A DNA stretch of 64,000 nt from Candidatus Liberibacter solanacearum CLso-ZC1 (GCF_000183665.1 NC_014774.1:1189302-1253301); one strand, 5' to 3'; positions 54,288 through 61,952 are shown, counted from the stretch's first letter. Notes: a model not told the origin generated them from the sequence alone. Made by a program: numbers and translations.

Positions 54288-54716
54288 ATGACGGAAAATA
54301 ATACTTCCATTGATATTAATTCCCAAGCAGTTCATTTACATCTTAAAATGCACCAAGACATAATCAAAAGAATGGCGTTAAATAGTCTTTTCATCAAAAC
54401 GTGTTGCATATCTCTATTATTTTTATTTTTGTTTATCACAACTAACGTAACTCTATCGGGATTTACTTGTCTATTATTGACTATGGCTTTTGCCACTATT
54501 GACACAATGTACTTAGCACTAGAAAGAGGATTTCGTGCCTCCTATAATAATTTCGTCAACAAACTCCACAGTAACACCTTACAAAAAGAAGATTTATTTA
54601 TTTTAGCCCCTGAGCGTATTAGCTTTTGGGATACCGCTAAATCGTTTTCTGTGTGTCTTTTTTATGTTGCTCCTCTATGTTTCTATGTGTTTATTTCTTA
54701 TATCGCACCTCCATAA
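54288..54716 (+). CDS. Membrane protein of the TIR-associated 2-3TM type
   Basis: A 142-residue protein starting 8 bases after GGAG. Residues 20-35 (KMHQDIIKRMALNSLF), membrane spans near 36-52 and 56-72, the motif FATIDTMYLALERGFRASYNN, and a C-terminal span at 117-138 follow the pattern of small membrane proteins (usually 'FLDAYYLRQERLFR') that often neighbour TIR-like genes in bacteria. I infer a membrane effector or partner of the TIR-like protein; the tail fibre gene lies between them. Confidence 0.68.
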   Translation: MTENNTSIDINSQAVHLHLKMHQDIIKRMALNSLFIKTCCISLLFLFLFITTNVTLSGFTCLLLTMAFATIDTMYLALERGFRASYNNFVNKLHSNTLQKEDLFILAPERISFWDTAKSFSVCLFYVAPLCFYVFISYIAPP

Positions 54717-54798
54717 TATTCCTAGATTTTTCTACTATTCATGGTAGAGATAATCAGTTTTTTATATAGTGTTGACTTTTTAAAAGATTAGATATCCA

Positions 54799-55893
54799 TT
54801 ATTTCTTAAAATCTATGACGTTATTAGGCTCGTTTTCGATATCTTCGAAAGCGGGCTTAAGTTTTAAGCCTCTTATGATGCGGAGATATCTTCCTCTATC
54901 AGGACGTGGTTTTTCCCAATCCCTATCGTCTTTAAACCCTTTTTGTTTAAGATTGAGGGTAACTGTTCTCGTTGATATACGCTTTCTATCGTAGTTTAGC
55001 TCTTGTTCTCTGTATTCACTGTAGCTTCTCGCTAAAATACTGCTCTCTTCTAAAAATCCCTCACCAACCTCACAACAATCGTCAATCCACGCTTGGTAGG
55101 TATCTGTTCCCCGTCTTTCTTCCTCTTTAGCGTTTATACATACTTCAGGTACATAAACATCAAGATTCCGACCGTTGCGGATATACGCTTTAATCCCTTC
55201 TAAAAACCACTTCTTAGCTTCTAAGGCATATTCAGTTTCTAGCTTTTGTGCGAATGTTGCATCTCTATTAGCTATAGGCTTGTCGAAAGGAATGACAATA
55301 TATCTTCTCCACCATGCATCATCTGGGTTTCTGACAAACAAATGCTTATTGGATACGATAAAAGGAGTAAAACTAGCCCGTGCTTCGCTGTATGTATTGC
55401 CGTAGTTAAGGCGGGCAGTCATACAATCGCCACCCGTCATTTGTTTTATTTTCGCTGCATTTAACTCGTCATTCTCGTTAGTTTCACTGATAATAACAAC
55501 CCGAGAACCCATGAGCCTTATAAGACTAGGGTTTGCTTTTCCTGCTTCTGGCGGACGATTCTGCATAACATCGCTGGCTTCGGCGTTAATGACGTATTGA
55601 TTACCAAAAGCAAATTTAATCAGGTTCATTAGGGTACTTTTACCACTTCCACCAACCCCTCGAATATGGATAAATCGTTGAGCTTCATTCCCTCCTAACA
55701 ACGCCATGCCAACACAACGAGTAAAGAAGTTCATAACCTCTTCACTTTCAAAATAGTTTGATACTAAATTCATAAACTCTGCCGATGGTTTAGCCCTCAA
55801 CAAAAGGAGTTCCTGTTGATTTAGTGATATATAGTTCTTCTTTTGGCGTAATTTGTTGTCCTGTTTCCATATCAAGGATACCGTCTCGTTCAC
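54799..55893 (-). CDS. D5-type helicase part of a broken prim-pol/helicase
   Basis: This frame encodes the SF3 helicase domain: Walker A GVGGSGKST (about 79-87), VVIISETNEN, MTGGDCMTARLNYG and sensor region FIVSNKHLFVRN...WWRRYIVIPF, with a winged-helix C-terminus. Its first 30 residues (MNETVSLIWKQDN...) are an out-of-frame overlap. Real coding resumes at AKPSAEFMNLV after one extra G in the forward CCC run at 55794-55796. The helicase unwinds phage DNA for replication. Confidence 0.8.
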   Translation of the reverse strand: MNETVSLIWKQDNKLRQKKNYISLNQQELLLLRAKPSAEFMNLVSNYFESEEVMNFFTRCVGMALLGGNEAQRFIHIRGVGGSGKSTLMNLIKFAFGNQYVINAEASDVMQNRPPEAGKANPSLIRLMGSRVVIISETNENDELNAAKIKQMTGGDCMTARLNYGNTYSEARASFTPFIVSNKHLFVRNPDDAWWRRYIVIPFDKPIANRDATFAQKLETEYALEAKKWFLEGIKAYIRNGRNLDVYVPEVCINAKEEERRGTDTYQAWIDDCCEVGEGFLEESSILARSYSEYREQELNYDRKRISTRTVTLNLKQKGFKDDRDWEKPRPDRGRYLRIIRGLKLKPAFEDIENEPNNVIDFKK

Positions 55894-56860
55894 CTATATA
55901 TCTCAGGTTAGCATCAAATATCTCTGATGATATGTGAAATGGGCTTTTTGCCTCAATGGCATTTGCCGTTGATTTAGATCTTGATTGTTCACAGGCATTT
56001 CTTTTTGCATAAGCCTTAAGATACAATGCTCTAGGGTTTTTCTTAGTGCCATCCTTATTTTCGATTTCCTCACAAAGGTCAAAGGCATCTTTCTTCATGG
56101 AGATAAGAAATTCCATGATATAACCAGCTATTTTATCATCTGTAATCCGCCATATATAACGGTTGGTTTTGTCCTTTTTATACCAAGCTTTTGTATCAGA
56201 TGCATAAAGGAAGTATCCTGATTTAAAAACAGAGAACATTGCTTTATTATACGCATCACTAAAACGTTCTTCTAAAATTCCATCAGGTATTAATTTTCTA
56301 TGGTGATAAAAAATAGAAGCAAAGGTAGAGCGTTTCTTCTCACTATCCCCCTCTTCTTCACAGTCGAATGTACTCCATTTGTAATTAAAATTCTCTTCAT
56401 CGTAACTAGAGCCTCGCTTGCTCCACCGTCTGGCAAGTTCTTTACCCTCATGCGATCCTTGTGTTTCGTGATGAATAGCCATAACAACAGGTATCCACTC
56501 ATCGTGTGTTCCGTTGGTAAACTCCTCGCCAAAACAAGATAAAAAGGCGGTTATCTCTCTATTGGTGTAGCGTCTATTGCCTTTAGTATTCCCCTCTTTA
56601 GGGGATTTAATCTCTTTTTTCGCTTTGACTACAGGAGTTGTAGATTCTTTAAAAAATTCAAAGAGATGCTCAACATCTTCTTCAGAAAGCAAAGGAAGTT
56701 CTTCTGCTTTAAATGCATCCGGCGGAGTTGTCCATGTGTATTCTTCTTTTGTTTTAGGATGAATGTTATAGGCGACGAAATACTGCCCTCCCCCTAAAAT
56801 ATCAAGGTGTCCTTGCTGACTTTTAGGTGTCTGCTTCTTTTTAATCCCTGCTTTTGCCAT
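55790..56860 (-). CDS. Middle part of a broken prim-pol/helicase
   Basis: This frame carries the end of the prim-pol domain (GHLDILGGGQYFVAYNIHP), a linker, the PriCT-like region (TAFLSCFGEEFTNGTHDEWIPVVMA) and the D5 N-terminal domain (RDGILDMETGQQ...LYITKSTGTPF). It has no ribosome-binding site at its first ATG and no natural end. It joins to the flanking frames if single bases are removed at 56978-56981 and 55794-55796. Confidence 0.75.
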   Translation of the reverse strand: MAKAGIKKKQTPKSQQGHLDILGGGQYFVAYNIHPKTKEEYTWTTPPDAFKAEELPLLSEEDVEHLFEFFKESTTPVVKAKKEIKSPKEGNTKGNRRYTNREITAFLSCFGEEFTNGTHDEWIPVVMAIHHETQGSHEGKELARRWSKRGSSYDEENFNYKWSTFDCEEEGDSEKKRSTFASIFYHHRKLIPDGILEERFSDAYNKAMFSVFKSGYFLYASDTKAWYKKDKTNRYIWRITDDKIAGYIMEFLISMKKDAFDLCEEIENKDGTKKNPRALYLKAYAKRNACEQSRSKSTANAIEAKSPFHISSEIFDANLRYIGERDGILDMETGQQITPKEELYITKSTGTPFVEG

Positions 56861-56975
56861 CCTAAAAGGAATAAGAATCTTAGGTTTTTGCCCTATTCTA
56901 ACGATTGAATTTCCGTGATAAAGCTCAAAAGCATCTTTAAAAGTATCAGCAATTTTTTTGTCTTTTGAATCAACG

Positions 56976-57182
56976 TCAAAAGGCGTAAATGGGCTGTTCG
57001 CCTACACCACATACAAGCCCGAAGCCACAAGATGGAAGCTTATCAATATCCTCATTTGAAAGTAGTTGCTCTTCCCACTTACCCGCTCTCAATGGTCTTT
57101 TATCACCATGGCGTAAAGGAATGATTTTAAACCCGTTTTTAATGGCTTGTTTAGCCTGTGGTTTCCATTGCATTACTGACAT
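56976..57182 (-). CDS. N-terminal fragment of prim-pol
   Basis: Starts MQWKPQAKQAIKNGF after a short upstream peptide gene and contains the prim-pol opening KIIPLRHGDKRPLRAGKWE and CGFGLVCGVGEQPIYAF. The frame stops exactly where the catalytic DVD should follow. Removing one T from the T4 run (forward A4 at 56978-56981) yields PIYAFDVDSKDKKIADTF and then merges with the 56860 frame. The ancestral protein would have about 790 residues. Confidence 0.7.
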   Translation of the reverse strand: MSVMQWKPQAKQAIKNGFKIIPLRHGDKRPLRAGKWEEQLLSNEDIDKLPSCGFGLVCGVGEQPIYAF

Positions 57183-57278
57183 TTAAGCCCTCTTATAAAT
57201 AAGTTCTTCTAGTGGTTTTGCTTTCAGTCTTGCAATCTTAGCTTCTAATGCTTCTATTTCACCTTTAGTCATTTCCAT
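57183..57278 (-). CDS. 31-residue helical peptide upstream of primase
   Basis: The frame MEMTKGEIEALEAKIARLKA continues to KRA and stops one base before the primase ATG (TAAATG). The helix is amphipathic and charged. It overlaps the end of the upstream repeat-protein gene by 14 bp. Small but well placed. Confidence 0.45.
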   Translation of the reverse strand: MEMTKGEIEALEAKIARLKAKPLEELIYKRA

Positions 57279-57894
57279 AGGTTCTAAAAGTGCATCCGTA
57301 GAATGCTTCCCTTAACTTCCCTTGCTTGATGTCGCGGCGGTACTGACGATCATAGGCTCGACGTTTCTCTTTATTATTTCGGTGGTACTGACGACTATAG
57401 GCGATTAGCTTCTCTCTATTTTTTTGGTAGTACAGACGACTAGAGGCTTGTTGTTTGTCTTCAGTATTTTGGATATACTGACGCCTATAAGCTTTACGTT
57501 CTTCTTTCTTCCTTTGGCGATACAGACGCTGATATTCGATACGTGCTTCTTTCTTCCTTTGGTAGTACTGACGACTATTTTCGGTAAGTTTATCTTTATT
57601 CTTTTGGTAGTGCTGACGATAATATTCGTTAATTTTATCTTTATTCTTTTGTAGGTACTGACGCTGATATTCGATACGTGCTTCTTTATTATTTTGGTAG
57701 TATTGACGCTGATATTCGTTACGTTCTTCTTTCTTCCTTTGGCGATACAGACGCTTATTTTCGGTAAGTTTATCTCTATTCTTTTGTTGGTACTGACGAT
57801 AATATTCGGTAAGTTTATCTTTATTCTTTTGGATATACCGAAGCATACTTTCCCTTGTACGTCGCTTTCTCTCTTCCTCGGATAACTTCCTCAT
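57265..57894 (-). CDS. Lys/Arg/Tyr-rich 13-residue repeat protein
   Basis: A 209-residue, extremely basic protein built of about 14 repeats of the type (R/Y)QYYQKNKDKLTEY, with Tyr and Arg at fixed places. The repeat unit is 39 bp at DNA level. Such proteins occur in large phages and some prophages near replication or HNH genes, but no function is established. It is probably helical and nucleic-acid-binding. It overlaps the upstream gene by 4 bp (ATGA). Confidence 0.65.
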   Translation of the reverse strand: MRKLSEEERKRRTRESMLRYIQKNKDKLTEYYRQYQQKNRDKLTENKRLYRQRKKEERNEYQRQYYQNNKEARIEYQRQYLQKNKDKINEYYRQHYQKNKDKLTENSRQYYQRKKEARIEYQRLYRQRKKEERKAYRRQYIQNTEDKQQASSRLYYQKNREKLIAYSRQYHRNNKEKRRAYDRQYRRDIKQGKLREAFYGCTFRTYGND

Positions 57895-58109
57895 ACTATA
57901 TCCTTTAAACCGTCATCCGAATGTAGTTTGTACACAGCCCGAATAACAAACTTTTCAACAGAGGATTGTCTATCTTGGTTTATACGTCCGTCAATATCCA
58001 CTTTTATAGTGAGCATGGCGTCGGCACCTAGCGGGCTATACGCTACAACTTCTGTGCTAGTCCCTTTCTTCTTCTCAAAAACCCGAGTTTTTAGCTTAAT
58101 ATTGATCAT
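57891..58109 (-). CDS. Small phage protein, unknown function
   Basis: From the ATG at 58109 (MINIKLKTR) the protein has 72 residues with alternating beta-strand character (VVAYSPLGADAMLTIKVDIDG). It is coupled by ATGA overlaps to genes on both sides. I recognise no family. Confidence 0.6.
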   Translation of the reverse strand: MINIKLKTRVFEKKKGTSTEVVAYSPLGADAMLTIKVDIDGRINQDRQSSVEKFVIRAVYKLHSDDGLKDIV

Positions 58110-58192
58110 TGGCACGCCTCGCAAATGTCTTCATCACAAGATTTATTGGCGTTCTCGGGCTTGATCTCAAATTCTTCTGGTTCTTTATCCAT
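58106..58192 (-). CDS. 28-residue acidic Cys-containing peptide
   Basis: A short frame beginning MDKEPEEFEIKPENANK and ending CDEDICEACQ, with three cysteines. Its stop overlaps the next start (ATGA), so it is probably the first gene of the leftward primase group. A metal-binding role for the cysteines is possible. Evidence is mainly the coupling. Confidence 0.4.
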   Translation of the reverse strand: MDKEPEEFEIKPENANKSCDEDICEACQ

Positions 58193-58270
58193 CTCAAAAC
58201 TATCCTTATTCTTTAGTTGTACGTGATATTCCTTTTATACCATGGGATGTTGGAGGTGTCTAGAAAATAA

Positions 58271-58324
58271 TCTATCAATATATCTAAAATAATGTTTGAC
58301 AAATTAGATTTATTGATAGATAAT
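58271..58324 (+). promoter_or_regulatory. Second operator-controlled early promoter
   Basis: TTGACA (58296-58301), 17 bp and GATAAT (58319-58324) make a near-consensus promoter. Arms TCTATCAATATATCTAA (58271-58287) and TTAGATTTATTGATAGA (58304-58320) are complementary at 16 of 17 positions and closely related to the arms at 49342-49387. The same repressor is expected to act at both. Confidence 0.78.
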
Positions 58325-58367
58325 GTCCTCAACATTGAAACAGCTAACGGATATGAGGAGGCAACGA

Positions 58368-58586
58368 ATGGCGGATTTTGACCCGCTTATAGTGGAGGAG
58401 GTTTTAGGGGCTTATTACCTGTTCAAAGCAGTAGAACAAGTGGATAAGGCGGAATATGTCATGGACAGCATATCAGAGGAGTTACTCAAAGCTAGAAGCC
58501 GTTTACTTTCCGAGGGGGTCGAGAGATTAGGCGAGCTCGCCCATCATGTAGAAGATGTGATTAAGAGCGAAGAGATACCGAAATAG
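58368..58586 (+). CDS. Small early phage protein
   Basis: I place the start at the ATG at 58368 (MADFDPLIVEE), six bases after GAGGAGG. An ATG at 58323 overlaps the -10 element of the promoter and cannot be used by that transcript. The 72-residue product is helical and acidic. Function unknown. It is the first gene under the second early promoter. Confidence 0.7.
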   Translation: MADFDPLIVEEVLGAYYLFKAVEQVDKAEYVMDSISEELLKARSRLLSEGVERLGELAHHVEDVIKSEEIPK

Positions 58587-58640
58587 GCAGAGATAAATAA
58601 CTATCTAAAAATACAAAATCAAAAAGAATAGGAGCAAAAA

Positions 58641-59027
58641 GTGGGCAAACTTAAACAGCATTATATGGAAGAGATTGAAGCGAACTATGAGTTTAACTGT
58701 CTCAACAACCCTAGATTTAACCTTGATCCAGAACCTGAACCATCGATTAAGGAAGAGGTTGAGGAGCTGATCAGAAGTTTAGACCAACGGTTCTTGTGGT
58801 GTTGTGATTTAGTTAGGGATCTTCAGAGGTCTGATTACACCATTTTAGACAAGCTAGACGCGATGGAAGAGATGAGGATGTATCTCTCAGTGTTACGCCC
58901 AACGGCGAACCGTCTTGAGGATTTATTGAAAGAGTCTTGGGAAGAGCCAGAAAAAGAACCAGAAGAAGAACCAAGAGAACATCCAGATCAAGAACACGCT
59001 GACGCCTATTACGCCGATCAGATTTAA
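58641..59027 (+). CDS. Acidic phage protein, unknown function
   Basis: A 128-residue protein starting at a GTG six bases after AGGAG. The middle is helical (EEVEELIRSLDQRFLWCCDLV) and the C-terminus is a Glu/Pro-rich acidic tail (EEPEKEPEEEP). It may mimic DNA or bind a basic partner. A terminator-like stem follows. Confidence 0.7.
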   Translation: MGKLKQHYMEEIEANYEFNCLNNPRFNLDPEPEPSIKEEVEELIRSLDQRFLWCCDLVRDLQRSDYTILDKLDAMEEMRMYLSVLRPTANRLEDLLKESWEEPEKEPEEEPREHPDQEHADAYYADQI

Positions 59028-59030
59028 AAG

Positions 59031-59063
59031 ATACCCACGGTGGGTATTGGGGGTGGGTTTTTT
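59031..59063 (+). terminator. Terminator-like hairpin with T-run
   Basis: ATACCCAC (59031-59038) pairs with GTGGGTAT (59040-59047) or, alternatively, ACCCAC with GTGGGT at 59053-59058, which is followed immediately by TTTTTT. Two mutually exclusive stems with one T-run could allow conditional termination. Confidence 0.6.
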
Positions 59064-59100
59064 GTCCTAGCTTTTTTCTCACCCCCAACCAAATAAAAAC

Positions 59101-59340
59101 ATGCGTGAAAGTGAGTTGAAGATGAGTGTACAAGCGATTAAAGAGGCGATTAGAGCTAAGGACGTTGCAAAGTTATGTGAGTTTCTAGCGTTAATAACGA
59201 ATGGGTTGAAAGAGATTACACATTCTTCCAAACCCCAAACAACAACCGCCCCTCTTCAAGGTGATCCAGACTTAAAGCACAGAGTAACGGTTTTAGCTTT
59301 GAGCTTACATGAAGAAGCACGGCGATGCGGGGAAATCTAA
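59101..59340 (+). CDS. Small phage protein, unknown function
   Basis: A 79-residue helical protein (VQAIKEAIRAKDVAKLCEFL). The ATG at 59122 is an alternative start that removes seven residues. It overlaps the next small gene by 32 bp. I recognise no family. Confidence 0.55.
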   Translation: MRESELKMSVQAIKEAIRAKDVAKLCEFLALITNGLKEITHSSKPQTTTAPLQGDPDLKHRVTVLALSLHEEARRCGEI

Positions 59341-59455
59341 GTTCTTATTAGATATTTTAGTCCCTGCTCTTGGTGCTCATAAGACCTTTACAGATTGCAC
59401 GGATGAAGATTTTAGGAAGTTAGAAGAGAGGTTATCGGGGGTTAGCAATGCTTGA
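59309..59455 (+). CDS. 48-residue phage protein
   Basis: The frame MKKHGDAGKSKFLLDILVPA continues to EERLSGVSNA. It overlaps the previous gene by 32 bp and the next by 8 bp (ATGCTTGA). Composition is natural for a small helical protein. Function unknown. Confidence 0.5.
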   Translation: MKKHGDAGKSKFLLDILVPALGAHKTFTDCTDEDFRKLEERLSGVSNA

Positions 59456-59546
59456 TTTCATGCTGGTTTTCGCCTCGGTTTTTGCAATCTTGTATCTACT
59501 TTACATCATGTTTTCTAATGATCCAGACGATCCAAATCCAGCTTAA
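59448..59546 (+). CDS. 32-residue membrane peptide
   Basis: Begins MLDFMLVFASVFAILYLLYI and ends in an Asp/Pro tail. One membrane span fills most of it. It resembles the peptide at 51248-51340 in length, position of the span, and the ML(N/D)FM start. Confidence 0.5.
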   Translation: MLDFMLVFASVFAILYLLYIMFSNDPDDPNPA

Positions 59547-59579
59547 GAATATTAAATAAATTTAAGAGAGTTAAGACTT

Positions 59580-60746
59580 ATGACCCGGCATGCTTTTTTA
59601 TCGGCTTCAAGTAGCCATCGTTGGTTGAAGTGTCCTATCGCCCCTACACTTGAGAGTAAAATACCACAAACAACTAGTAGTTATGCTCTTGAGGGAACGT
59701 TCGCTCATAACCTCTTAGCTCATTGTCTAGAAAAAGGGGTTGATGCAGAGACATTTGCCAATAGAAAGATTACTTTTGAGAACGATACCCGCATTGTTGA
59801 TGCTGAAATGGCGTCTAGTGTTCAAATGGCTTGTGAGTACGTCCGTTCTTTTTCTGGAAATCTTTTATCGGAAACGGAAGTACCCCTTGAGCCTTTCACA
59901 ACGGAAAAAGGTGCAACAGGTACAGCGGATATCATCATCTTTAACAATAAACATTGGGTTATTGCCGATTTTAAATATGGAGCAGGAGTTCCTGTTAATC
60001 CTGAGCATAACCCCCAATTGATGTTGTATGCTCTGGGGGCTTTGCATCAGTACGGTGATATCTTCGGAAGCCCTGAAACCGTAACGCTTACCATCATTCA
60101 ACCCCGTATCAGAGCGGGATCACCGTTGCAAGAATGGACGATATCCTCGGAGGAATTACGAGAGAAAGCTAAAGAGTTCCAAGCTAAAGGCAAGCTTGCC
60201 TTAAGTCTTAAGGGCAAAAGGTCTATTACGTTAGAACATTACGGAGTTGATGAGGACGCTTGCCGATTTTGTCGAGCCAAAACACGATGCCCTGCTCTGA
60301 GTCGCCATGTATTGCTTGAAACGATCCGAGATCCCAAAAGCGGGTATGAAGTAGATTTATCAAAAGCGTATTCTTCTCTTCCTCTCATTGAACAATACAT
60401 CAAATCTTTGAAAGAAGAGGTTTTTAAGAGGTTGAGCGAGGGTGAGGAAGTCAAAGGGTATCAACTCGTTGAGGGGAGGAAAGGCAACCGAACTTTTAAA
60501 GATATTGAGCAAGCAACTGAATATCTAACGGGTGTTTTAGGCGACAAGGCGTTTAAGAAGATTCTGCTTTCCCCTAAAGAAGTTGAGCAATTCCGCAAGG
60601 ATCAAACACTATCAAGCGACGTTTGGGAGGAATTGCAAGAACTGATCACGAGAGGCGACGGCAAACCCGTTATCGCCCCCCGAGATATTCCACCAGTACC
60701 ACGAATCCAAAAGGCAGAAATAAGCGATTTCGCCTCATTAGACTAA
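59580..60746 (+). CDS. DUF2800 PD-(D/E)XK nuclease (Cas4/RecB-like phage exonuclease)
   Basis: A 388-residue protein with LSASSSHRWLKCP at the N-terminus, the family opening of DUF2800. Nuclease residues are D117 (TADIII) and D130-x-K132 (IADFKYG), and a cysteine cluster (CRFCRAKTRC) near 230 could hold an Fe-S cluster, as in Cas4/AddB-type enzymes. With the DUF2815 protein downstream it forms a phage recombination/replication pair. Its last 45 bases are duplicated downstream at 61083-61142. Confidence 0.85.
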   Translation: MTRHAFLSASSSHRWLKCPIAPTLESKIPQTTSSYALEGTFAHNLLAHCLEKGVDAETFANRKITFENDTRIVDAEMASSVQMACEYVRSFSGNLLSETEVPLEPFTTEKGATGTADIIIFNNKHWVIADFKYGAGVPVNPEHNPQLMLYALGALHQYGDIFGSPETVTLTIIQPRIRAGSPLQEWTISSEELREKAKEFQAKGKLALSLKGKRSITLEHYGVDEDACRFCRAKTRCPALSRHVLLETIRDPKSGYEVDLSKAYSSLPLIEQYIKSLKEEVFKRLSEGEEVKGYQLVEGRKGNRTFKDIEQATEYLTGVLGDKAFKKILLSPKEVEQFRKDQTLSSDVWEELQELITRGDGKPVIAPRDIPPVPRIQKAEISDFASLD

Positions 60747-60760
60747 GAAAGGAGTTTACT
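60701..60760. repeat. 60-bp direct repeat, copy 1 (end of DUF2800 gene)
   Basis: Positions 60701-60760 match 61083-61142 at 59 of 60 bases. Copy 1 encodes the last codons of the nuclease plus the spacer with its GAAAGGAG ribosome-binding sequence. The repeats flank the Rha-like fragment exactly, as left by an insertion or tandem duplication. Confidence 0.9.
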
Positions 60761-60795
60761 AATGAGTAACTTAACCAAGAAAGGAACATTGATTC

Positions 60796-61029
60796 GTGAG
60801 TAATATATCCGAAACCATGCAAGAAATCAATAGAGCATCAAATATCAAAACCATGAGCAGTAGAGAGATCGCAAAGCTTACGGGTAAAGAACATAAACAC
60901 GTTCTAAGAGACATAGAAAATATCTTAAAAGATGCGGAAATAGATCAGTCCAAATTTGGGCACATCTATAGTCATTGTGCGAACCCGTTAAAACGACGGG
61001 TCACCGATGACCTCGGAAGATATGTTTGA
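60796..61029 (+). pseudogene. Truncated Rha-family regulator
   Basis: From a GTG at 60796 the frame encodes 77 residues. Residues 20-50 (MSSREIAKLTGKEHKHVLRD) are the N-terminal part of phage Rha proteins. The expected C-terminal half is missing; after QSKFGHIY the sequence becomes unrelated and stops. A second Rha-like piece, EDMFEKLEVNQPKFGAVDFQ, follows in another frame at about 61010-61085. A 13-residue leader (60762-60803) overlaps the start. Confidence 0.65.
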
Positions 61030-61082
61030 GAAGCTAGAAGTTAACCAACCCAAATTTGGGGCGGTTGATTTTCAAGGAACTT

Positions 61083-61142
61083 ACGAATCCAAAAGGCAGA
61101 AATAAGCGATTTCGCCTCATTAGACTAAGAAAGGGGTTTACT
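61083..61142. repeat. 60-bp direct repeat, copy 2
   Basis: Second copy of the nuclease 3' end and spacer. It provides the ribosome-binding sequence (GAAAGGGG) for the BRO-N gene starting at 61143. Confidence 0.9.
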
Positions 61143-61937
61143 ATGAGTAACATAAACATAATACCATTTGAATTTGAAAGCAATAGGATTCGTACTGTTG
61201 TGGATGAAGACAATACTATTCTATTTGTAGCGAAAGATATAGCGGAAGCTTTAGGGTATGAAAATTCTTCAAAGGCAATAAACGATCATTGCAAGGGGGT
61301 AACAAAACGTTACCCCATCGTTGATAGTCTCGGAAGGACACAAAAGGTTAGGGTTATTCTTGAATCCGACGTTTACCGATTAATGGTTAAAAGCAAATTG
61401 CCATCAGCTGAGAAGTTTGAACGCTGGGTATTTGAAGAGGTTTTACCAACCTTACGTAAAACAGGTAGCTATTCAATCAAACCGCAAAAGCTTCCCTCTG
61501 CTACAACTATTATGCGGTTTCACAAACATCTTGAAGTACTAGCTAAGCAAGCGGGATTAAAAGACAATCAGCTTTTATTAAAGGTTAACCGAGGGGTAAC
61601 AAAAATAACAGGTGTTGACCAACTGGAAGTTATGGATATCAAACATCTTCTATCCCCTGATAACGACGAATACCTAACCCCTACTGCAATAGGTGAACTG
61701 CTTAATCCTGTAATAAAAGCTAAAGCATTGAACAGTTGGATGACTTATTTAGGACTTCAAATCTCAAAACACACTGGAAAAGGATACATTCCAACCCCTA
61801 AAGGCGAAGAGTTAGGCGGGAAGATGTGTGATGTACCTTTGCAACATGTAGAGGGATCAACTCAATCCCTCAAATGGAATCCGAAAGTAATAATTCCATA
61901 TCTACAAAAACTTATAGGTAACCATCAAACGCACTAA
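61143..61937 (+). CDS. BRO-N family phage antirepressor, second copy
   Basis: From the ATG at 61143 the protein has 264 residues. Its BRO-N domain (about 1-115) is nearly the same as that of the protein at 50186-50971, but the C-terminal half differs except for the YLTPTAIGELLNP motif. The frame is open upstream to 61056 through repeated nuclease sequence, which is not part of the protein. Its role is probably antirepression or regulation within the replication block. Confidence 0.86.
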   Translation: MSNINIIPFEFESNRIRTVVDEDNTILFVAKDIAEALGYENSSKAINDHCKGVTKRYPIVDSLGRTQKVRVILESDVYRLMVKSKLPSAEKFERWVFEEVLPTLRKTGSYSIKPQKLPSATTIMRFHKHLEVLAKQAGLKDNQLLLKVNRGVTKITGVDQLEVMDIKHLLSPDNDEYLTPTAIGELLNPVIKAKALNSWMTYLGLQISKHTGKGYIPTPKGEELGGKMCDVPLQHVEGSTQSLKWNPKVIIPYLQKLIGNHQTH

Positions 61938-61952
61938 GAAAGGAAATTTACT

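Noticed and set aside
46742..61059. CCAAATTTGG palindromes as a site-specific recombination site
   Set aside because: All four copies encode the same Lys-Phe-Gly stretch in Rha-like fragments, so homology explains them without a dedicated site.
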